Assembly: GCA_002436115.1 (NCBI GenBank)
Contig: DIXV01000096.1
Span: forward strand, 1-11,463
Direction: 5' to 3'
Source of the DNA: Streptococcus sp. UBA6071
GTDB taxonomy: Bacteria; Bacillota; Bacilli; Lactobacillales; Streptococcaceae
Length of the DNA: 11,463 nt
Both the position numbers and the translations under genes were made by a program. How positions within the stretch are numbered: position 1 is the first letter of the stretch; every line of letters begins with the position of its first letter. Of the stretch, positions 6,006 through 11,463 are shown one piece after another. The notes beneath the pieces were generated by a model. The model did not search any database and had not been told where the DNA came from. It saw only the letters and a program-made list of their open reading frames with translations.

Positions 6006-7145
6006 ATGGCAGATGTATTCTATCAAAAATTAGCAGCAACTCGCCACTACATTCATGAGCACCCAGAAATTTCTGAGAAAGAGTATGAAACGACAGCCTT
6101 TATTAAATCATATCTGCAAACTCTTGGTATTGAACCCTTGGATTACCCATTAAAAACGGGGGTAATTGCAGAGATTGGTTCTGGAAAACCAATTATAGCC
6201 CTTAGAGCTGATATTGATGCCTTACCAATTGTGGAAAAAACAGGGCTGGATTATGCTAGTGATAACGGAGCTATGCATGCTTGCGGTCATGATTTTCATC
6301 AGGTAAGTCTTCTTGGAGCAGCTGAGTTATTAAAGGAAAGAGAAGCCAGTTTAACAGGAACGGTCAGGCTCATTTTTCAACCAGCTGAAGAGAATTTTCA
6401 AGGTGGGTATCAGGTTATTAAAGCTGGTGGTATCAAAGATGTTTCAGCCATCATTGGTTATCACAACAACCCTCATTTGAAACCTGGGCAGCTTGGTCTA
6501 CGTTCGGGGGCTATCATGGCAGGTGTTGAACACTTTAAAGTCACAGTAAGGGGAAGCAGTGGCCATGCAGCTCGTCCCGATTTGGGTATTCATACTGTAC
6601 TAGCTATCACAACTATGGTGACTAATCTTCAAACTATTGTTTCACACACAATATCACCATTTGACTCAGCAGTGCTATCTGTTACTCATATTGATGTTGG
6701 GACGACTTGGAATGTTCTACCGGAAAAAGGCTATTTTGAAGGAACTATTCGAACTTTTGACCCAACAGTTCGGCAAACAGTTATGGAACGATTTACTAAG
6801 GTTGTCGAAGCAACAGCACAAGCATTTGGAGCGCAAACGACAATTGAGTGGGCTGATTCTCCAAAAGTGACGTTTAATGACCCAACCATTACACCCGTTA
6901 TCGCTGAACATTCTAAACGGTTTGCTGAGGTTGTTGAAACAATGCCTTCAACTGGAGGTGAGGATTTTGCAACTTACCAAGAAAAAATCCCTGGGGTCTT
7001 CGCTTTTGTAGGCTCTAACGGTGGAGACAACCCACCTGACTGGCATCATGATGATTTTATTGTAAAGGATGAGGCACTACCAGTAGCGGTTAATTATTTT
7101 GTCGAATCTGCTGTGAGATTATTAGAGTATTATCAAAAAAACTAA
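6006..7145 (+). CDS. M20 family metallopeptidase / amidohydrolase (M20D type)
   Basis: This is a cytoplasmic metal-dependent hydrolase that cleaves an amide bond at an N-acyl amino acid or small peptide. The family includes hippurate hydrolase, IAA-amino acid hydrolases, N-acetyl-diaminopimelate deacetylase and carboxypeptidases. The 379 residues fit. The catalytic domain shows the HEHPE start (17-21), RADIDALP (67-74), HACGHDFH (91-98, with Cys93 and His95), PAEE with Glu128/Glu129, His153 and the C-terminal WHHDDF (346-351). The lid/dimer domain at about 172-285 includes GSSGHAARP (183-191). The set Cys93, His95, Glu129, His153 and His347 or 348 fits the M20D metal site. There is no signal peptide. 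The gene heads the peptide transporter operon, 18 bases before the binding-protein gene, which argues that it acts on the imported substrate. A deacetylase of lysine biosynthesis is less likely in this context. Confidence 0.9.
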   Translation: MADVFYQKLAATRHYIHEHPEISEKEYETTAFIKSYLQTLGIEPLDYPLKTGVIAEIGSGKPIIALRADIDALPIVEKTGLDYASDNGAMHACGHDFHQVSLLGAAELLKEREASLTGTVRLIFQPAEENFQGGYQVIKAGGIKDVSAIIGYHNNPHLKPGQLGLRSGAIMAGVEHFKVTVRGSSGHAARPDLGIHTVLAITTMVTNLQTIVSHTISPFDSAVLSVTHIDVGTTWNVLPEKGYFEGTIRTFDPTVRQTVMERFTKVVEATAQAFGAQTTIEWADSPKVTFNDPTITPVIAEHSKRFAEVVETMPSTGGEDFATYQEKIPGVFAFVGSNGGDNPPDWHHDDFIVKDEALPVAVNYFVESAVRLLEYYQKN

Positions 7146-7163
7146 AATGGAAAAGGTATTATT

Positions 7164-8753
7164 ATGAAAAGAAAGACGAATAAAAAGACACGTTATACGA
7201 TTATTGGGGCTATTGCAGTTCTTATTGTTGCAGTAGGAGTATGGGCTTGGACGTCTTATGCTAAATCGACATCTCCTTCAAGCTCCTCTGGTCAAAAGAC
7301 TTCATTGACTTACGCCTTTGGAGCCAATCCTGTTTCTCTGAATCCGATTAATTCAAATGATTTATACGGTTTAAAAGCCATCAATATGATTTATTCACCG
7401 TTAGTTCGAACAAACAACGATGGCACTGTGACAGATGAGTTAGCTAAAGACATTAGCCAATCAGAAGACGGAAAAACCATTACTGTCAAATTACGTGATG
7501 ATGTAAAATGGTCTGATGGTGAACATTTCACCGCTGATGATGTTGTTTTTACGTATACTCAGAAAGCCAAAAAAGAAAATGGTAAATACGAAAGCCTTTG
7601 GCTTGATAATCAGCCTGTAACTGTTGAAAAAGTTGATGACTATACTGTTGAGTTTCATTTACCAATTGCTAGTGCAGCAGCCATCAATAACATTACAAAT
7701 GAAACTTATATTATCCCTGAACATGTCTACTCTGATCTTGCTGATCTTTCAGTAAATGATTTAGGTGTTTATCCTACTGTTGGGACTGGTCCATATGTTA
7801 TTGAGCGTTTTACTTCTGGAGATTCACTGACGTTGAAAGCGAATGAATACTACTACGGTGGTGCTGTGAATGTTGACAAAATCAATGTGAAAATCATCGA
7901 AAATTCTGATACCTTGAAAGTTGCTCTTCAAAAAGGTGAAGTTGACCTTGCCTCTGTTGCCTCAGAATCAATTGCAGACCTTAAGGGTAGTGATGTTTCA
8001 ACCAAGACCTATTCAGCTGGTAGTATTAACTATTTCGGCATTAATTCTGAAGTGGTTACGGATAAACGTGTTCGTCAAGCTATTTTCTACGCTTTAGACC
8101 GTGATGAGATTAACGCTGGCGTTTTCTCTTCTGAAAAAGATTATCAAACGGCAACAACTTTCTTGCCTTCTGATAATGTATTCTATGATAAAAACACGGA
8201 AGCTTATGCTCAAAATATCAAAAAAGCTAAAGAATTACTAGAAGAAGCGGGTGCAACTGAGTTATCCTTTGACCTGGCTTATGATTCGTCAAATACTATT
8301 TTTGCTAAGGAAGCAGCCATTATTCAAGAAAAACTAGAAGAAATTGGTATTACAGTGACCTTGGCAGGTGGTGATGGCGACACTATCCTTGCGGAACTTA
8401 AAAAGGATGGAACAACAAAATATCCTCTTTTCCTACGCTCATATAGTATGGGAAATGATCCTGATACCTATAAACGGCTGTTCCAGACTGGTGGTGCTTC
8501 AAACTACTTCAAACTTGCAAACTCTGATGTTGATAATCTTTTTGCTGAAGGTGCCACAACATTGGATGAAGATGATCGTAAAGATGTCTATGGTAATCTA
8601 CAAGATGCTATTGCAGATCAAGCTGTTATTTATCCTATTTCCTCTGAAAAGGGTGTTCTGGCTATTAACAATACTGTTTCAGGAATTGAAACTAAAAACC
8701 TTTTCCCTATTTATACAATTGGAGATTGGTCAGAAGTGACAATTAGCGAATAA
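7164..8753 (+). CDS. Peptide ABC transporter substrate-binding protein (family 5), without lipobox
   Basis: This is the extracytoplasmic solute-binding subunit of an Opp/Dpp-type importer. The 529 residues fit SBP_bac_5. Family-typical stretches are SLNPINSND (58-66), VKWSDGEHFTADDVVFTY (114-131), GTGPYVIERF (207-216) and KRVRQAIFYALDRDEI (301-316). The N-terminus is a basic stretch and a hydrophobic helix (about 11-30), then a Ser-rich spacer (34-43). There is no lipobox and no cysteine in the protein, so it is not a standard lipoprotein. It is either kept by an uncleaved signal anchor or cut by signal peptidase I after SYA (31-33). The ATG follows AAAAGG at 7 nt. It lies 18 bases after the M20 gene. 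A terminator-like hairpin after it could favour its expression over the permeases. The ligand is not deducible; peptide is inferred from the family. Confidence 0.9.
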   Translation: MKRKTNKKTRYTIIGAIAVLIVAVGVWAWTSYAKSTSPSSSSGQKTSLTYAFGANPVSLNPINSNDLYGLKAINMIYSPLVRTNNDGTVTDELAKDISQSEDGKTITVKLRDDVKWSDGEHFTADDVVFTYTQKAKKENGKYESLWLDNQPVTVEKVDDYTVEFHLPIASAAAINNITNETYIIPEHVYSDLADLSVNDLGVYPTVGTGPYVIERFTSGDSLTLKANEYYYGGAVNVDKINVKIIENSDTLKVALQKGEVDLASVASESIADLKGSDVSTKTYSAGSINYFGINSEVVTDKRVRQAIFYALDRDEINAGVFSSEKDYQTATTFLPSDNVFYDKNTEAYAQNIKKAKELLEEAGATELSFDLAYDSSNTIFAKEAAIIQEKLEEIGITVTLAGGDGDTILAELKKDGTTKYPLFLRSYSMGNDPDTYKRLFQTGGASNYFKLANSDVDNLFAEGATTLDEDDRKDVYGNLQDAIADQAVIYPISSEKGVLAINNTVSGIETKNLFPIYTIGDWSEVTISE

Positions 8754-8781
8754 GATATAGATAGCTTAAATTAACCTTTTG

Positions 8782-8830
8782 GGGAGAGATTGGAAATCGT
8801 TGCGTGATGACTTTCGGTCATCTCCCTTTT
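8782..8830 (+). terminator. Partial terminator (attenuator) inside the operon
   Basis: GGGAGA (8782-8787) pairs with TCTCCC (8821-8826), followed by TTTT (8827-8830). Inside lies a competing hairpin GATGAC (8806-8811), loop TTTCG, GTCATC (8817-8822) that shares two bases with the outer stem. The T-run is short, so readthrough is expected. This is a common arrangement for giving the binding protein more mRNA than the membrane subunits. Confidence 0.5.
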
Positions 8831-8837
8831 ACATTCA

Positions 8838-8842
8838 AGGAG
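8838..8842 (+). promoter_or_regulatory. Ribosome binding site that fixes the first permease start
   Basis: AGGAG (in CAAGGAGA) ends 5 bases before ATG 8848. An upstream in-frame TTG at 8779 would put the hairpin inside the coding region and has no ribosome binding site, so ATG 8848 is chosen. Confidence 0.85.
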
Positions 8843-8847
8843 AACCT

Positions 8848-9810
8848 ATGTGGAAATACATTGCTAAGCGTTTATTGCAAGCCCTGCCCCTATTATTTAT
8901 TATTTCCTTTATTGTTTTTAGCCTCATCCAATTAGCTCCTTTTGATGTCGTTGATACACTGACAACACCAAATATGACACAGGAGCAGATTGATTTTTTA
9001 CGTGAAAAAAATGGGCTAAACGCTCCTTTCTTAGTCCAATATTTTAACTGGTTGACTAATATCCTACACTTTGATTTTGGGAACTCATTGATTACGCAAT
9101 CAAATATTGCTAAAGATTTAGCAACCAAGATTCCAAATACCTTACTCATTGTTCTGCCAGCCTATATCATTTCACTTGCTTTAGCAAGTGTTCTTGGGCT
9201 TTGGGCAGCTGCTAACAAGAATAAATTCATTGATAAATTCGTGGATGCGATCGCTTCAATTGGTATGGGAACACCAACTTTTTGGTTTGGAATGCTTTTG
9301 ATTTATGTATTTGGTTACAAGTTAAATATTCTACCGATTATTGGCATGTATTCGAGTGGTCAAAGTGGCAATATAGTAGATTTGTTGCAGCATCTTATTT
9401 TGCCGGTAGCAACACTTATCATCGCCTATTTTCCAGAATTATTACGCTATATTAGAGCAGCAGCACTTGAACAGGTTAATGAAGATTATGTCACTGTTCA
9501 ACGAGCCTTTCATGCGACTAAGTCAGAAATCTTCTCACACCATGTTTTAAGAAATATTTGGATTCCTATTGTAACCCGTATCGGGCAAGCTCTACCAATG
9601 TTTGTCACTGGAGCTATCATTACGGAAAATATCTTTGGTTGGCCAGGAATCGGAACCTATTTGACATCCGCAACTAATAACTTAGACTATCCTATTATCA
9701 TGGCAGTTCTCTTGATTTCGTCAGCATTAGTTATCTTAGGAAATTTATTATCTGATGTCCTTTACTCTATTGTTGACCCTCGAATTAGAAAGATAGGTGA
9801 GACGAAATGA
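8848..9810 (+). CDS. Peptide ABC transporter permease, DppB/OppB type
   Basis: This is the first of two membrane subunits that form the import channel. The 320 residues have about six hydrophobic segments: about 10-30, 98-120, 138-157, 178-196, 247-262 and 283-305. The start WKYIAKRLLQALPLLF is typical of DppB/OppB, as is the loop with NGLNAP and FDFGNS (55-80) that lies outside the membrane. The EAA loop that contacts the ATPase is at about 203-236 (RAAALEQVNEDYV ... LRN). The glycine usual in this loop (as in ARAKG) appears replaced: the sequence reads QRAFHA (218-223). GWPGIGTYL at 264-272 and the end VDPRIRK are family-typical. It overlaps the next permease by 4 bases (ATGA), which suggests translational coupling. 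Confidence 0.93.
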   Translation: MWKYIAKRLLQALPLLFIISFIVFSLIQLAPFDVVDTLTTPNMTQEQIDFLREKNGLNAPFLVQYFNWLTNILHFDFGNSLITQSNIAKDLATKIPNTLLIVLPAYIISLALASVLGLWAAANKNKFIDKFVDAIASIGMGTPTFWFGMLLIYVFGYKLNILPIIGMYSSGQSGNIVDLLQHLILPVATLIIAYFPELLRYIRAAALEQVNEDYVTVQRAFHATKSEIFSHHVLRNIWIPIVTRIGQALPMFVTGAIITENIFGWPGIGTYLTSATNNLDYPIIMAVLLISSALVILGNLLSDVLYSIVDPRIRKIGETK

Positions 9811-10631
9811 TCAAAAAGTATTGGGAAAGCATAAAAACATCAAAACTCAATCTATTTTCCTGTTCATTTTTAATACTTCTCATCCTCCTTTCTCTTGTAG
9901 CACCAGTATTTCCATGGAGTCCAACGGCGACTAATGTAACAGAAATCTGGCAAAGTCCTAGTATGGAACATTGGTTTGGAACAGACGATTTAGGAAGAGA
10001 TTATTTTATACGTGTCCTCTACGGTGGTCGAGTTTCTTTAATTGTTGGTTTTTCAGCTATGGTAGCATCAACATTTATCGGAACCCTAGTTGGTGTTATT
10101 TCAGGATATTTTGGTGGTTGGATTGATAACCTGTTGATGCGGTTGGTAGAGATTCTCTCTTCCATACCTTGGTTGGTGTTGGTTATTGTTTTGAGTGTTT
10201 TTTTAAAACCTGGCTTAACAACGATTATTGTTGTTATTGGCTGTTTTTCTTGGATGAACATTTCTCGTTTGATTCGTGCGGAAACCTTGTCTGTTAAGCA
10301 CCGCGACTATGTGGTTTATAGCGAATTTATTGGGGAGAAGCATTGGAAAATTATGACGCGTCATATCTTGCCCAATATTCTTCCAACACTTATCGTTGCA
10401 GCGACTAATGCTATTTCGAGTGCTATTATGACAGAATCAGCATTGTCATTCTTAGGTATGGGGATACAAGCACCTATGTCTTCTTGGGGGAGTCTTCTTC
10501 AGAATGCGCAAAGCAGCCTACAGAGGGCACCTTATATGGCTATATTACCGGGGATTTTTATCTTGATAACGATTTATTCAATCAATAATCTCAGTGAACT
10601 TTTCAAGAGACGTATCCAGAGAGAGGGTTAA
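9807..10631 (+). CDS. Peptide ABC transporter permease, DppC/OppC type
   Basis: This is the second channel subunit of the importer. At 274 residues it is a normal length for DppC. It has an N-terminal membrane segment (about 17-35), the signature HWFGTDDLGRDYFIRVLYGG (55-74) and further hydrophobic segments at about 78-100, 118-133, 137-150, 194-216 and 244-260. The EAA loop is at about 157-190 (RAETLSVKHRDYVVYSEFIG ... HILPN), here with the conserved glycine at 176. SALSFLGMG (211-219) and SSWG (225-228) are typical of DppC/OppC. The ATG lies inside the TGA of the preceding gene, and the ATPase gene starts one base after this stop codon. Confidence 0.93.
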   Translation: MIKKYWESIKTSKLNLFSCSFLILLILLSLVAPVFPWSPTATNVTEIWQSPSMEHWFGTDDLGRDYFIRVLYGGRVSLIVGFSAMVASTFIGTLVGVISGYFGGWIDNLLMRLVEILSSIPWLVLVIVLSVFLKPGLTTIIVVIGCFSWMNISRLIRAETLSVKHRDYVVYSEFIGEKHWKIMTRHILPNILPTLIVAATNAISSAIMTESALSFLGMGIQAPMSSWGSLLQNAQSSLQRAPYMAILPGIFILITIYSINNLSELFKRRIQREG

Positions 10632-10632
10632 G

Positions 10633-11463
10633 ATGGCAGAAAATATTGTAAGGCTAAAATCGTTAAGGGTAGTGCATCAAGGAAAACGAGGAGAAGAGGC
10701 ATCCACCCTGATAAAAGGTATTGATGTTCAAGTCCTCAAGGGTTCTGTTCTTGGTATTATTGGGGAGTCGGGTTCTGGTAAAAGCATGTCCATGAAATCG
10801 ATTATGGGCATATTGCCAGATAAAGTGGTATCTGATTATGAACGGTTTGAATTTCATGGAAAACCTGTTTCTGATAAGGAAAATCTACCGATTGCTATGA
10901 TTTTTCAAGACCCCATGACTTCCCTTAATCCCTTAAGAAAAATTTCTTATCATTTAGCAGAAATTATTTTTCGATATGATGATGACATCTCAGATGAAGC
11001 TGCTGAAGAGCTCGCTATTAAAGTATTAACCCAAGTTGGGATTAATCAGCCTGAAAAACGTTTAAATCAGTATCCTTTTGAACTATCTGGAGGGATGTGT
11101 CAACGTATTATGATTGCTATGGCACTATTAGCTAAGCCAGAATTGTTAATTGCTGATGAGCCGACAACAGCGCTTGATGTGACCATTCAAGCTCAGATTT
11201 TAAGCCTTTTAAAGCAATTGCAGGTAGAGACTAACTTATCTATTATTTTAGTCAGTCATGATTTTGGTGTTATTGCAGGGATGTGTGATTATGTTAGTGT
11301 CATGTACCAAGGTCTTATCGTTGAAGAGGGGACAGTAGAGGATATTTTCTACAATCCACAACATGGCTACACTAAGAAATTACTGAAAGCAGTAGACTTA
11401 GATGAGGATTCAATTCTAACTTATGATGTGAATCAAGATGATAAAACTTGGGAATTTGTGCAG
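10633..11463 (+). CDS. Peptide ABC transporter ATPase, DppD/OppD type (cut by window end)
   Basis: This is the cytoplasmic ATPase that powers the importer. The frame stays open for 277 codons to the window edge, with no stop. It has Walker A GESGSGKS (44-51), Q-loop FQDP with Gln92, PMTSLNP (94-100), signature LSGGMCQR (151-158), Walker B LLIADEP with Glu176, the D-loop TALD (179-182) and switch His209. The C-terminal oligopeptide-transporter tail begins at YNPQHGYTKKLL (240-251). Family members usually reach 320-350 residues, so about 45-75 residues are missing. The ATG at 10633 is one base after the preceding stop and follows AGAGGG at 5 nt. DppD/OppD usually works with a second ATPase (DppF/OppF), which would be expected just outside the window. 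Confidence 0.93.
   Translation, partial: MAENIVRLKSLRVVHQGKRGEEASTLIKGIDVQVLKGSVLGIIGESGSGKSMSMKSIMGILPDKVVSDYERFEFHGKPVSDKENLPIAMIFQDPMTSLNPLRKISYHLAEIIFRYDDDISDEAAEELAIKVLTQVGINQPEKRLNQYPFELSGGMCQRIMIAMALLAKPELLIADEPTTALDVTIQAQILSLLKQLQVETNLSIILVSHDFGVIAGMCDYVSVMYQGLIVEEGTVEDIFYNPQHGYTKKLLKAVDLDEDSILTYDVNQDDKTWEFVQ

Noticed and set aside
8368..8739. 123-residue open frame in another + frame inside the binding-protein gene
   Set aside because: It lies wholly within a well-supported gene and shows no recognisable motif or ribosome binding site.
8779..8847. Upstream TTG start adding 23 residues to the first permease
   Set aside because: It runs through the attenuator hairpin and lacks a ribosome binding site; AAGGAG precedes ATG 8848.

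Overview
The window reads as chromosomal DNA of a low-GC Gram-positive bacterium, most likely a Streptococcus. The clues are an AT-rich composition, strong AAGGAGG-type ribosome binding sites, an RNase J2 of 553 residues with the degenerate HGHADA active-site motif, and a YdiF-type ABC-F protein. I cannot name the species from sequence alone. All convincing genes lie on the + strand.

Layout. Positions 1-324 hold a strong promoter (TTGTCA-17-TATAAT) and a leader of about 195 nt in front of rnjB (325-1986), which ends in an intrinsic terminator (1991-2022). A 306-base gap follows. It holds a good extended -10 promoter (2115-2143) and a perfect 24-bp hairpin in the presumed 5' UTR. Next comes a two-gene unit: a membrane-anchored matrixin-like zinc protease (2293-3024) and a small two-helix membrane protein (GTG start at 3070). 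A promoter whose -10 lies only 6 nt before the ATG drives an ABC-F ATPase (3490-5403) with its own terminator (5449-5477); the geometry predicts a leaderless mRNA.

Positions 5404-6005 hold no intact gene. They contain the terminator, possible debris of a minus-strand gene, and two inverted repeats. From 6006 to the window edge runs a tightly packed operon: an M20 metallopeptidase/amidohydrolase, a family 5 peptide-binding protein, two Dpp/Opp-type permeases and one Dpp/Opp-type ATPase (cut by the window end). A hairpin followed by TTTT between the binding protein and the first permease probably lowers expression of the downstream genes.

How the genes work together. The operon most plausibly captures a peptide or N-acylated amino acid outside the cell, imports it, and hydrolyses it in the cytoplasm with the M20 enzyme. 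The binding protein is unusual because it has no lipobox cysteine, and no cysteine at all, so it cannot be a normal lipoprotein. The left half is housekeeping RNA and ribosome biology (RNase J2, ABC-F) with a surface protease inserted between. I do not see a clearly new multi-gene defence or mobile system. The points most worth following are the non-lipoprotein transporter with its coupled peptidase, the leaderless ABC-F mRNA, the membrane metzincin pair and the structured leaders.
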